Positions 1-11,063 of a stretch of 64,000 nucleotides of DNA are shown here, piece after piece (the first letter of the stretch is position 1; every line of letters starts with the position of its first letter). The notes beneath the pieces were generated by a model that saw only the letters and a program-made list of their open reading frames with translations, had not been told where the DNA came from and ran no database searches. The translations under genes and the position numbers were made by a program. Source of the DNA: Entamoeba invadens IP1 (taxonomy: Eukaryota; Evosea; Mastigamoebida; Endamoebidae); NCBI RefSeq assembly GCF_000330505.1, contig NW_004440169.1, positions 338,969-402,968 on the forward strand. The letters run 5' to 3'.

Positions 1-3000
1 AAAAATGAGACACGGGGATGTATGCCATGGACTGGGACACTTAATGATGAGTTAGGATTGGTCGAGTATATTCTTTCTGATAAGACGGGAACACTTACGT
101 TTGTTGGTACATTAAATTCTACTTCTTATTATAATAATATAATATCATATACTATTCTAATAGTACTTTTTTTCTTATTGGATCAAGAGAAATATATCTT
201 AGATAAAGTGTTTATAATGTGAAAGGTGTTTTCTGTAAGATTTTGAATATTGTGATTGACTTTTTAGAGAAAATGAGATGAAGTTTCGAAAATGCTCGAT
301 TGATGGATTTTGTTTACAAGAAGAAGGAGATGGGTGTATTGTACAATATATGAACGATCCGTCATTAACTAAAAACAAAACGAATGTTGGAATATTCAGT
401 TCACTCACCGGAAGTAAATTTTTAGGGCTTTCAATCCCCGAATCGAAGGCTTTGTCGAATATTAAAAAGTCTGTTGCGAGTCTGTCGCAGTCTTTGAACT
501 TTGTGAACTGTTCGAAAAAAGACGAGAAAGACAGACAATCGAAATTGAAGAGAATGGCGGAAAGCGCGAAAGACGAGACGCCTCACCACCCGTCATCGAC
601 CTATTTTACAAAAGTTGAGAAAAACGAAAAGACGACAATCTCGAAAAATAGTGAGAAAATTGAAAAAGTCGAAGATTGTGAAAAAGAGATTCATGTGGAC
701 GAGATTGTCGCGAACAAAACGAATGACCGAACCCGAACGTTTTCGATTCCGATAAAAATGACGTCGAATGCGCGATCGAAATTGAAGGACTCAGAAATTG
801 AGATTGTCGATCAAAAAGTCGACACGACATTTTCGAAATCACGAACAAACCTCGTTGACTCCGCGACGCGTTCGAAGAAAATAGTGATTACCATCAAATC
901 GCAACTTTCGAAGGACCCGCAAAGTGTCGAAGGGTATACGGACACCTCCATGAAATCGCCGAGTGAAAGTTTCGATGACTTTGATATTGGTCTGACAACG
1001 AAGTCCCCCGAACTTCCACATCACGCGAACGACGACTTAAAGAATACGGACGAATCGACTGTTTTAAATAAAAAGGTGTTACGGCCACACTCCATAAATG
1101 TCACGCCAGGCCTTCCGGACACCGACGGCATGCGACGAAAAGGGATGATGACGACCCGTGAAAAGATGGACGAATTTCTGAAGTGCATGGCGATCTGCCA
1201 TGAAGCTGTCCCTAACTTCCAAGGAGTCAAACTGAGCTTTCAATCGGGGTCTCCGGATGAAGTCGCGCTATGCGAAGAAGCGTCGCAAAATGGGTACATC
1301 TTCACGAAAAGAACGCAGAAGAGAATCACTTTGATGGTTGGAGGAGAAGAACGGGAGGTCGACATTCAAGTTATAATGCCATTCACGAGTGAAAGGAAAC
1401 GAATGAGTGTTTTGGTTCGACTGTGGGATGGGAGAATAGCTTTATATAGTAAAGGAGCCGATTTAACGATGATTCCTTTAATGTGTGACACAGAAGAGCC
1501 TCAAAGGATTCAAGAAACTGTTAATCTGTTCGCATGTGAAGGGTTGAGAACTTTGGTGTTGGCTTGTCGAATCATTGGAGAGGAAGAATATAAGACGTTC
1601 ATGGAGAAGTACAACAATGCGAGTAGTTTAATAGAAAACAGAGAAACAAAGGTCGACGCCGTTGTCTCTGAAATTGAAAAAAGTTTGAGGTTCCTTGGGG
1701 TCTGTGGAATTGAAGATCGACTTCAAGATGGTGTGCCTGAGACTATTCAGTCGTTAAGAAGAGGTGGAATAAAAATATGGATGATTACTGGGGATAAGGT
1801 TTGTTGTTGAATATTAGATATATTAATATTAATATTATATAATATAGTAAATATGAATGGTACTGACTGCAAGGTGGAAACTGTTTGTTACTTTTTAGTA
1901 AACGTTATGTATACAATAATAGTTAATTATTCATACTATTAAATATACTATTATTAAATAGAATAGAATTAATAATATTGACAGAAAGGCGATGAACATA
2001 GCAAAGACATGTGGACTGTTTTTAGATGAAGAGGTGTATCGCTTTGATAGTGATAATTGTGAGAAGATGGTAGAGGATGAATGGGTGAAGAGATATTCCG
2101 TAGTGTTTGACTTTGGGGTGTACAACAAGTTGAAAGAGAATGAGAAGTTTTGGTTGAAGTTGATCAACAGTGTGAGTGTAGTATGTTGTCGAGTGACGCC
2201 GCAAGTGAAAGGGGAGATAATGAAGACTGTTAAAAAGAAGACGGATAAAGTATGTTTAGGGATAGGGGATGGAGGTAATGACATATCATTGATCAAAGAG
2301 AGTAATGTTGGGATTGGGATATTTGGTAAAGAAGGGACGCAAGCTGCGCAAAGTTCTGATTATGCTGTTCGTAAGTTCCGCCATTTAGAGAAGTTAATTT
2401 ATTACCATGGCCGACAAGCGTTACGACGGAATTCGTTAATAGTGAAGTTGTCGTTTTACAAGAATGTGACGTTTATAATGATCCAATTTTGGTTTGGGAT
2501 CATGTCGAAGTTCTCATGTACCAGTTTGTATGAAGATATGATCATCACGCTGTTCAACATGGTGATGACATCGATGCCTCCTGTTTTCATTGGTGCGTTT
2601 GAAGTCGACATCCCGTTTTTTGGCGCGCGGGATTACCCAGAGACGCACAAAGAGATCATTGAGGAGTCGAATACCTTCAAAGGGATATCTGCGTATGTCT
2701 TTTGGTTAGTCTATGGGCTTTATCAGTCAGTTGTTCTCTTTGTGATGGGATATGTGATTATCAACTCCGATGTGTTTGAATGGAGTGGGAGAGTGAATGG
2801 GATGGGGTGCTTGTCGACATTAGTCACGTTGAGTGGTGTTCTGTGTATATTAGTAACGATGGGATTGAGTGTGAAGAGATGGAGTTTCTATTTAGCCGTT
2901 GGATTTGTTCTCAGTTTTGTGTTAAGTATTGTGTCGATAGTGATGGTATCTTTTGTGAAGAAAATGTCGAAGGCTGGACTGTCATCACACTCGTTGGCTC

Positions 3001-3305
3001 TATTACTCGAACAACCAAACACATATTTGTTCGTTGTAGTGTTTGTGTTGGTTGCTATAGCGCCGCTGTTGATTCGAAATACGTGTAATAGACTGATGGC
3101 ACCGAAAGCGTATCAAATAGTTCAAGAAGTCATCAACAAAGAAGGGCTTCCCGAGTATGGCGTGGTAAGACCAGTGTATCAAGAAGGGAGTATCGAAGCT
3201 AAAAAGTATTTCTCGCAGTTCTGTAAAGCAAAGGATCTTCACGAAACTCATGAAATCGAAATGAAGGCGGAATTGAAAACAGACGGCGAAGAACACACAA
3301 ACTGA
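1..3305 (+). CDS. P4-type phospholipid-transporting ATPase (flippase), 5' partial
   Basis: The gene enters from the left edge already in the P domain. Exons read 1-98, 268-1798 and about 1962-3305. Splicing the GTTTGT intron 99-267 gives DKTGTLTENEM followed by KCSIDG, the P4 phosphorylation motif with its catalytic Asp. A large Ser/Lys/Glu-rich insert (about 400-1150) precedes the nucleotide-binding domain (ERKRMSV, YSKGAD). GDK closes exon 2. Exon 3 has GDGGNDISLI, the P4-typical SDYAVRKFRHLEKL and then hydrophobic spans for TM5-10 with a short charged tail. Known for the family: ATP-driven flipping of aminophospholipids to the cytosolic leaflet, often with a CDC50 subunit. The acceptor of intron 2 is uncertain: the conventional-looking CAG at 1983-1984 is out of frame, while TAG ending at 1961 keeps frame. 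The N-terminal membrane and actuator domains lie outside the window. Confidence 0.9.
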
Positions 3306-3736
3306 TCGAATGTATAAATTGTTTTGGTTTGGTCAATTCAAAGCTTTTCTTCGATGAAAGTTAAATGCAATAAAATAACAAAAATCAAACCCAGTTCAAT
3401 TTTTTATCCATTTGAAGTTAAAGCCGTTTGTTTGGTTGGGGAAGATGTTTTATTTATTATAAATTACTAAACTATTGATTTTTCATTCATAATTACACAC
3501 CAATGCTATTGCCAATAACTAAACCCAACTAGTACTATTATAATTAAATAAACTAGAAGAGTTGGTTTGAATAGTAAGCTTAGTTACAAAAGTATTAAAA
3601 CAGAAATGTATAAATTATGGTAAATTTTATTAAAAATTAAGTAGAATGAAGACAACAAAAAACAAGCTTTTTTGTTTTCGATTCAATTTCCCAAACCGCC
3701 CGAAATGGTAAAGAAGATAAAAATGAAATTTGTTTT
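3306..3736. other. intergenic, AT-rich
   Basis: The stretch between the flippase stop and the RhoGAP start holds no credible reading frame. It is AT-rich with T-runs, and should contain the 3' UTR of one gene and the promoter of the next. I see no repeat or RNA gene here. Confidence 0.6.
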
Positions 3737-5415
3737 ATGGATGGATCAGAAATCTCACAGATGCGCCATTCACCACAGTCAAAGCTCGCTCAGGAGACCT
3801 TCCTGAACAACGCTAAAAAGAACCAGCAAATTGTCGAGGATATAAAGTCGGCAGAGAAAGATTTGCTGAAGAAAACAAAAAAGTGGGTTCAGTCCATTGC
3901 AGGTTTGTTTCTCCAATCTTAAAATGATTGTTGGTAAGATAAGACAATAACAACCAGTTTCTGCACACACCGGAATTAGTGTTGCTGAGTCTTATAAAGC
4001 CTTTACTGACAAATTCAGTAAAAGCGATGTGGGCAATATCCAAAGGGTGTGTGTTGCGCTATCAGAAGTTGGTGAAGTTGTATTAACTTTTCTTCATTTG
4101 ATGGACCAACTCCAAATTGATTTGGACAATTGTATAGTCGAGCCGTTGCGCAGTTTCCTTGACGAGGAGCTCGCTGTTGCGACAACAGGAAACAAACTCG
4201 ACTCGATCAAGGTAGTTTCGTCGTCTATCAACCCAAAGTTGTCTCAGAGTGTTGCCAACACGCAAATAGCGATTGACAAATTTGAGATTGATGGACTTTC
4301 CCAATTTTTTTCAATGTACACGTGTTTTCAATCGTTCCGTACAGGGTTGTCTGATCTTGACAAAATGACAGAGAAAGTGAACTTCGCAAAGTCGCAACAA
4401 ATCGCCTTTCAGAAGGCGTTTGAGGAGAATGTGAAGAATGATTCTTCCTCGTACCGAAATTGTTTTGGGATTCCTTTGAAAAAACTGTTGGACGACGAAA
4501 GGCGACTTCCGGGCCAAATCCCCATAGGCCTTGAAAAGGCGTTGAAGTACTTGTATGCAAATGGCCTTGAAAAGGAAGGACTTTTCAGGGTGAGTTCAAC
4601 ACCCGACCAAATCAACTTCTTGAAGCTCAAATTTTTAGCAACAAGTTACTCCAACGAAGACCCGCACCTTGTTGCCAATGTTGTGAAGTCGTTTTTAAAA
4701 GAGATTCCCGGCGGGCTTGTTCCCAAGTCAGCTCTTCCTCTCTTTAAGAAATGGGATGGTTTGTTTTCTCCTCTTCTGTTGTTTCTTTCCATTTTTTCAA
4801 TCTTCTCGCATCACTCATATGAATTACCATCATCCAATAGTAAAACAACTTATATTTAATAGTAATTAACAATGAGCGAAAATTGTTTCTTCTCAAAGTT
4901 CAGAAACAGATGAGAAGAGCAAAACGAAGGAGATAATTGAGGCGATGCACAAAGATTTGAAAGGTGCACTTTCTGAAGAGAATTATACGTGTCTGAAGTA
5001 CGTGACGACCTTCCTTGAAAAACTGAGTCGAACCGAAAAATCCAAAATGACTGCCGACAACGTCGCAACGTGTGTTGCGCCCGCCCTCTTTTTCAACGAA
5101 GAAACAAGTGATGTTCGCAACGTTTTAGATTTCAACTTGATGTCAAATCGCATGTTGGCCTTCATTATTAAAAACAACTTCGCGATATTCCCTTCAGCAA
5201 AAAAGTGCTTCACCGAGAGAAAGAAGAGCGTTTTCTTACAAAACCCAGAACAGATCGAGTTGTCCGAAAAACTGGAAGAAGCAAGTTTATCGCTCAGCTT
5301 CTCGTCAATGAATTCCCCAACTCTCTCCTCTTTGATGGAAAAGAATCCGGGAAGATTACAGAATTCGGGGTATAGAAGATCGGCAAGAATTGACGCTCGA
5401 CTTTCGATGAAGTGA
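3737..5415 (+). CDS. RhoGAP-domain protein with helical N-terminal region
   Basis: Three exons, 3737-3902, 3958-4758 and 4904-5415, join in frame to 492 residues. Both introns start GTTTGT and end in CAG (55 and 145 nt). Residues about 1-215 are helical and charged and may be a BAR-like or coiled membrane-binding region; that is inference from composition. The RhoGAP domain follows: it opens with FGIPL, carries the arginine finger in GLFRVSS, and after the second splice continues with ENYTCLKYVTTFLEKL and DNVATCVAPALFF, matching the conserved Asn/Pro helix of the family. Expected role: speeding GTP hydrolysis on Rho/Rac GTPases that control actin and motility. The C-terminus is Ser-rich. Without the third exon the GAP fold would be truncated, so the splicing is well supported. 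Confidence 0.88.
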
Positions 5416-5902
5416 ACTGTATTAGTGTTAATTTACTATTTGTTTAGTTTTTTTACTATTTATGTATAGTTTAAGGTATGTAATCTTATTAATTGTTTTA
5501 ATGGTAAACTATAGTATTGATTTGAATATTTGAGTTTTTTTATTTTTTATAATTGTAATAAAAAAGTTTTTTATTAAAATTATTATTCCTTCTTATATAT
5601 TTTAATTTATACTTCAAATTAGTATTTATAGTTATTTAATAAAAATTAAATTAAAAGAATTACAATTGACATTTGAACTTTAATTTGAAGGAGACAAAAA
5701 AATTATTACAAATATAATAAAAAACAATATAATAAAAAAACTAATACATTTGTGACACAACAAATCTTAAAATTATTAGTAAAAATAATGTACATTAATA
5801 ATACAGCCAAACCATTTCACACTAGTTAAAAACCAAAAAAAATAATACAAAAAAAACTCAACCCAATTAAGTCGAGTTGAAGAGAAATAAAAAAGACTTG
5901 TT
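5416..5902. other. intergenic between convergent genes
   Basis: A and T tracts with no coding signal separate the stops of the RhoGAP gene (+) and the L23a gene (-). It should hold both 3' UTRs and poly(A) signals. Nothing else is seen. Confidence 0.6.
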
Positions 5903-6268
5903 TTAGAAGAGTCCGATTTTAGTAGCAACCTCCATAGCCTCAACATTTGGTGCCAATCTCACGAACGCCTTTTTAAGACCATCGAGTCTAACGAGAGTGT
6001 TGATCTTAACGACTTTAGTTTGATATCTCTTCTCGACAGCTCTCTTAATGGTTGCCTTGTTTGCTCTTTGGTCACACAAGAAGACAATGGTGTTGTGGTC
6101 CTCGATCATTTTAAGAGCAGTTTCGGTGCTCAATGGGAATTTAATGACGGCAAACTCGTCCAATTTGATTCTGTTGGACTTAATGCAGCGAGCATACTTT
6201 GGGCTCTTTGGTTGCTTCTTGGTTGGAGCGCATCTGAAATGTGTAGTTGTCACCTTCTTCCCTGCCAT
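5903..6268 (-). CDS. RPL23A: 60S ribosomal protein L23a (uL23)
   Basis: A 121-residue single-exon protein. The C-terminal two thirds are the conserved uL23 core: KYARCIKSNRIKLDEFAVIK, then TETALKMIEDHNTIVF, NKATIKRAVEKRY, and a terminal GLKKAFVRLAPNVEAMEVATKIGLF-like segment that ends at the expected family C-terminus. uL23 sits at the polypeptide exit tunnel and docks SRP and nascent-chain factors. It is shorter than the animal protein because the basic N-terminal extension is reduced. The start is the ATG at 6268; a GTG one codon upstream extends the open frame but is not a credible start. A TATA-like motif lies about 50 nt upstream. Confidence 0.95.
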   Translation of the reverse strand: MAGKKVTTTHFRCAPTKKQPKSPKYARCIKSNRIKLDEFAVIKFPLSTETALKMIEDHNTIVFLCDQRANKATIKRAVEKRYQTKVVKINTLVRLDGLKKAFVRLAPNVEAMEVATKIGLF

Positions 6269-6313
6269 CACTCACCAGTAACCTTTCAAGTTCTTTTTCA
6301 TAACCAGGGTTTT

Positions 6314-6325
6314 CTTATTTAATAC
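6314..6325 (-). promoter_or_regulatory. TATA-like core promoter motif of the L23a gene
   Basis: On the minus strand the bases read GTATTAAATAAG, close to the Entamoeba core motif GTATTTAAA, 46-57 nt upstream of the L23a ATG. Entamoeba 5' UTRs are very short, so the spacing fits. The motif also arises by chance in AT-rich DNA. Confidence 0.4.
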
Positions 6326-6640
6326 ACTCTAGTTCGTTTTTTATTATTCTTTAGAATTTGTCTTGTTCTGTGAATTTTTTTTTTGTTTTTTATTAACTAA
6401 GTGGTAACCTATTTTTATTAAACTATTTGTTATTATTTGTTTATCTATTGTGTATAACTACTTAGAAATAAGTGTACTTTTTTGTTAAATATGCTTATTA
6501 ATAGATTTATAACTATTTTATTAATATTTAATTAGTATTAAATTATTAATAATATAATAGTTTTATAATTATACAAATTATATTTGTTTCAATCTTCCAA
6601 TTATTATTTAAATTTTTTATTATTAAATAAATTTACTATA

Positions 6641-6869
6641 GAGTCAGTCGATAAACGTTGTCTGTTCCCCAAACGTTGTCTTTTTGACAAAAAATAATTG
6701 ATTTTTGTTTTAAAAAAACGGGAATTAGGTAAAAATGAAAAAAAACTGGGAAAAATATTGAAACAATGATTTTGGGGGTTTTCCAAAAAATTCCCGAAAT
6801 ATTCCATTTATAATGGTCTAAAAATCGGCAGACAACGTTTCAGACCAGACAACGTTTAGCAAATGACTC
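6641..6869. mobile_element. 229-bp MITE with TA target duplication, copy 1
   Basis: The element runs from GAGTCAGTCG to AAATGACTC and is flanked on both sides by TA. The ends are inverted repeats of the form GAGTCATTYGMTAAACGTTG with mismatches. Each end holds two copies of the subterminal motif AAACGTTGTC (left at about 6653-6663 and 6671-6681; right, inverted, at about 6833-6843 and 6848-6857). There is no coding capacity. A second copy at 60183-60406 matches over its full length. TA duplication and structure suggest mobilisation by a Tc1/mariner/pogo-type transposase. Confidence 0.85.
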
Positions 6870-7093
6870 TACACCATTTATTATAACTTAAATTAAATTT
6901 TTGTATATAAAATGTTATTAGCAACTAGTAAAATTGTTAGTATTTTATTTATATTTATATAATTTTTTTTTCAAAATATTTATTCTTATTGTTAAGTACT
7001 AAAAAAAACAAATTAATAATAAGTTAATACTATAATTAATATAGTTTTATCTATTAGTTAATTTTTAATATAAATACAACCAAATAGTAAACT
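6870..7093. other. intergenic, AT-rich
   Basis: Very AT-rich sequence between the MITE and the stop of the F-BAR gene. It probably holds the 3' UTR of that minus-strand gene. Nothing else is seen. Confidence 0.5.
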
Positions 7094-8842
7094 TCAAATA
7101 AAAGTATCTGTCAACCCATCTATATCATCGTCGTCCTCCTCCTCTTCATCTATATCTATATCTTTAGCTGGTATCACAACCAAATTTTCCTCTTCTTTTT
7201 CTTCTTTTTTCGATTGAGTGTTATTTTCCAGAGTTACATTGGCATTCACTTCAGTATCACCTGATACGAGTTGTTCTGATGTGACACATTGTTGTTGTTG
7301 TACCTCGACATTTGTATCTGTTTGTTCGACTTGACTTGGCATCTTTGTATTTTCCATTGTCGCAACGACTTCTTTTTCTACTTTCAGCTTTTTCTCTTCG
7401 ATTGGGTGTTCCTTGATGACTTCGATTTTTTCCGGCACGACGACTTGTTCGATGACTTTCTCATCAATTTCTTTATCCTCATGAGTATCCGTATGACACT
7501 CGCCAATCACTTCTTCGCTCTTTTCAGTGCTTTTCTTCTCTTCGTTATTTGACACACCTCCTTTCTTCTTATTTCCAAATGAAAAGAAAGACGCAGAAGC
7601 CGTCGGGTTTGTCCACGCCGATGTCGTAGTTGTCAAATTATTTTCCACCACTGAATTCAATGAAGATGTGATCGACGCAAACCCCGACGCTATTGTCGAG
7701 AACCCCCAACTGTTCTTTTCCTTTTGTGTCGATACTTCAACATTCAGTACCGGCAATTCCTCAACCTTTGATATCATTTTCGTTGGGAGTTTATTACTTC
7801 CATTGCCGCTCTTTTCGCCGGTTTCCAGTGATTGAAAGAACTCGTTAATTTCGGCGTTTTCCTTCTCGTCCGACGTGTTCTTCAAACTCTCGCAGAACTG
7901 CGTGAAAAACAAATTCTCCGAGTTCTTCGTCTCTGCAAATTGCTTTGTAACACTTTCGATGATTTTATTGAAATTTAAGAAGTGATATTGCAGCAGTTCA
8001 TAACACTGTTTAATGGAGGTGACCATCTCTTTCTCATACAACATGTCATAACACGTGTTCACTTTCGTTAACGCATTTTGGTACTCCTTTTCACTCTGAT
8101 TGTATGAAGTTAAGACCTTCTGATATCTCGATACCATTTTCGTGTCTTTATTCGTGTTAATTTGTATACACATCGCTTTCGTATCACGAAGTTGTGTCAA
8201 GTAATACGCCTCACTCCGCGTCGCAAACGTCGTGAGGTCTTCATATATTTTCACCTTTCGCATCGTCTCCGTATATATCTGTTTCTTCTGCGCATCTACT
8301 TCTTTACTCAGTTGTAACAACGCTACAGATACACTCTCGCAAAACTGTCGTCCCGTCTTCCCTCGCGCATTATATAATTCTATCGTCTTCCCATCAAAGT
8401 CCTCCCAAAAGGTTTTGAATGTTCTAATAGTTATTTTTTAATAATTTAAATACTATTAATAATTATAAATATAATTTAATACTAATAATATAATATATAT
8501 TATATTATTAATTATAATATAATATTAAACAAACTGTAAAACATTGTCCTTTGGATGTGTTTGTTTAAGCAAACCTAATGTCGAACGTGCATTAAGCGCG
8601 TCAGTTAGTCCTATCATTTTTCTACAGTAGTCCATTTCCAAATTACCCCGTTGAGAGAAATAGTCGCCATACAGTTTAGTTGTGTCTACTACACTTTCTA
8701 TCTTCTTAACTATCTCATCAAAGTGAAAAACACTTTTTTGGAATATCTCGATTGGTTGTGTCATATGATTTTTCAATTCAAAAAGTTCCATTTGAGTCAA
8801 GAAAAATTCCAATGAAAAGTTCTTGTGACTCTTCGACTTCAT
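7094..8842 (-). CDS. F-BAR (FCH) domain protein with acidic tail
   Basis: Two exons (8842-8535 and 8423-7094, minus strand) join in phase across a GTTTGT...TTAG intron of 111 nt to 545 residues. Residues about 15-290 have the layout of an FCH/F-BAR domain: helix 1 with FHFDEIVKKIESV, GNLEMDYCRKMIGL, the junction NVLQTFKTFWEDFDG, then long helices with YEDLTTFATRSEAYYLTQLRDTK and KEYQNALTKVNTCYDMLYEKE. Such domains form curved dimers that bend membranes in endocytosis and phagocytosis and link to actin. The rest is low-complexity, rich in Lys, Glu, Val and Thr, and ends in an acidic run with no SH3 domain visible. The start ATG at 8842 is followed by a basic stretch. Confidence 0.82.
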
Positions 8843-9145
8843 CTGGTGTTGTTTTTAGTGTCTATTCATTCCCTTTTTCGGGTCTTTATACCTTCACTTT
8901 TCATCTTCGAGTGGGAATTGTTTTGTTATTAATTTTCAAATGTAATTGGTCACTTTTTTGATGGTAAATATGATGTCGCACATCTTACTCATTTAGTGTA
9001 TAATTTAATGGATGAGATGCAAGAAACTCTAATAATACCTTTTTCATACAAATGAACTTCTTAAAAAGATACTTGACAATTACTCGTGAAAATGCTAACC
9101 AGATTTTGATATAACCTTGAACGATAACAAACAAAGAAAATCAAA
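8843..9145. other. intergenic
   Basis: This lies between the copine-like gene's 3' end and the F-BAR start, both on the minus strand. It should hold the F-BAR promoter. I see no extra gene. Confidence 0.5.
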
Positions 9146-10036
9146 TTAGAAATACCCCAAATTCTTGCAACACATGTATTGAATGGGGACTTCCTGTAAC
9201 GCGGCAACAGAGAATGTGATCTCGGGGTTCTCGACACGCGGCCCAATTACCGTGTTGAAATTGACAAAGTTGAAATTGTCAAATTTGCTGTTTCCGATGT
9301 CCTATCAGTCATCTTTCGAACACAATTTGTAAATATAATATTAATAAGAACAAACATCATCAAACGTCTCCATTTTGTCAAACGGACCATCTCCAACACC
9401 AACACAGATGATTGAAATGGGATACTTCGAAGCTTCCTCAATTGCCGTTTTTGTCGCCTTTTCGTTATCGACTTGTCCATCTGCGATAATAACAAGGATG
9501 TGATACGCTTGTGTTCTCTTTACAATATCAATCGTTTTGTATATCAGTGGTGCAAAGTTCGTCGGACCACTCATCTGTACTGCCGGTGTTATTTCGTTGT
9601 ATCTCTGCAAGACATGGCCAAACCCATTACACGGTGCGTCGTTTGCCATGAACGAAAAAACCGATTTGTTTGTTGTGGAAATGTCACCGAAGCCATACAC
9701 TGGTATTAAATGGTCGTCATCAAATGGTTCGAGTGTTCTCCCAATAATGCTGATAACCTTTTGGTATGGATTATAATTGTTCACTGCTGGATTGATCGCG
9801 TGAAGACATTGACCACCAAAAGAATGTGTACCAGTCCATGTGTTGCTTTTAGTGTAATCAATTCCCAAGACTAAATTCGAAGATTCAAGGCCGGCGTCAC
9901 GCAGGCCTTGTTGAAGCTCTTCCATTGTTTGGTAATTATCCGGAATCATCTTTTTAGTGTTTGCAGTTTTGACGGACGTGTTTGCTTGCGCTTGTGCTTG
10001 TGTTTTCTTTGGTGGTGCACTTGATGAGCTCCCCAT
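9146..10036 (-). CDS. Copine-type von Willebrand A domain protein
   Basis: Exons are 10036-9356 and 9301-9146 (minus), separated by a 54-nt GTTTGT...ATAG intron. The second exon is only found by splicing; it supplies KFDNFNFVNF and a typical copine/RGLG ending with VAALQEVPIQY. The VWA-like copine fold includes LVLGIDYTKSN (a MIDAS-like DxTxSN), YNPYQKVISIIG, VYGFGD, GPTNFAP and VIIADGQVDN. The start at 10036 gives MGSSSS, a possible N-myristoylation context, which would place the protein on membranes. No C2 or RING domain is present in the frame read. The frame stays open upstream to about 10200 without an ATG, so a longer spliced N-terminus is possible. Copines and RGLG proteins act in calcium or ubiquitin signalling; this one's role is not known. 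Confidence 0.82.
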
Positions 10037-11063
10037 GTCTTTTGTTATTACCAGATCAGTTGCTCTCTTAAATTCGAATTTTGGATTCAATCTGAGTCGC
10101 TTTAAATGAGAGATATCGGGATTTGAGAGATTGATGTTTGTTGAGAGGAATTGAGATTGTATGATGACGTGTTGTCTGATAATGAAAAAATGACTATTTT
10201 AACACCAATACATATTGTTCTATTTAAATATTAGTATTGTATTAATTGTATAAATTTATTAGAAGTATTTGTTTAGTAAAAATTGAATAAGTCGGCATTT
10301 TTGTCTTTATTTATTTTTTTGATTGAAAGAGAGACAAAACAGTGGGCTCTTTTGCCTTTATTAGAATTTATCTCAGCATTTTTATTAATAATGTTATTAT
10401 ATAATTAATAAATCAAAAGGATAGATATAAGATACAATGGAGTGGGTATAGAAAAGTAGTAAATGCCATTTTTTGTATTATTTGATTGTTGATTATCTTT
10501 TGGTCATTCTTTGAAATTGTTTTATAACTTATGATATGTCTTTATTAATTAACAAACCAGGAAAATTTATGAAAAAAAATGACAAATCAATATCTTCTTT
10601 ACATGTCAAAAGTACCTCATTCGTTTATGTTATATAAAACATTTTCTCTTTTAAATTGTTTTAATTTATTTTTTGAAAGAATTATAAATTTATTATAAAT
10701 TATATTAATAAAGTAATATATAATTATATGAATATGTATTATAATTCAATTATTATTAAATAAGTATTATCAATAACTGATTAATAACTAGTAAAATGAA
10801 ACCATTAATTAAATAAAAAATAATTCTGCTTTTCATTAAAAAAATCTTCATTTCTAACTTTTATTTTAATAAATGAATAAGAATAAACCATAATATATGA
10901 TTACAAGAAAAATATTATAATAAACTATTGTTCTATTATAATACCAATAACCAAAAAATTTTAATAAATAGTTTATTATAGGTTTCAATTTTAATAAAAT
11001 ATCAAAAAACCATAAATATAGTTTCTCGTTATTAATAAAAAAAATAACGATTGAAACTCTGTA
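10037..11063. other. divergent intergenic region
   Basis: About 1 kb between the copine-like gene (-) and the PH gene (+). The first about 170 nt remain open in the copine frame. The rest is AT-rich, with no supported gene, and must hold both promoters. Confidence 0.55.
11021..11057 (+). repeat. inverted repeat just before the PH-protein ATG
   Basis: GTTTC-TCGTTATT (11021-11033) pairs with AATAACGA-tt-GAAAC (11043-11057) around an A-rich loop, ending 6 nt before the ATG at 11064. It would be a hairpin in the 5' UTR or at the transcription start. No function is known. Confidence 0.45.

Noticed and set aside
1992..3305. A separate short ATPase-like gene
   Set aside because: It is the C-terminal exon of the flippase; motif order and family length need both parts.
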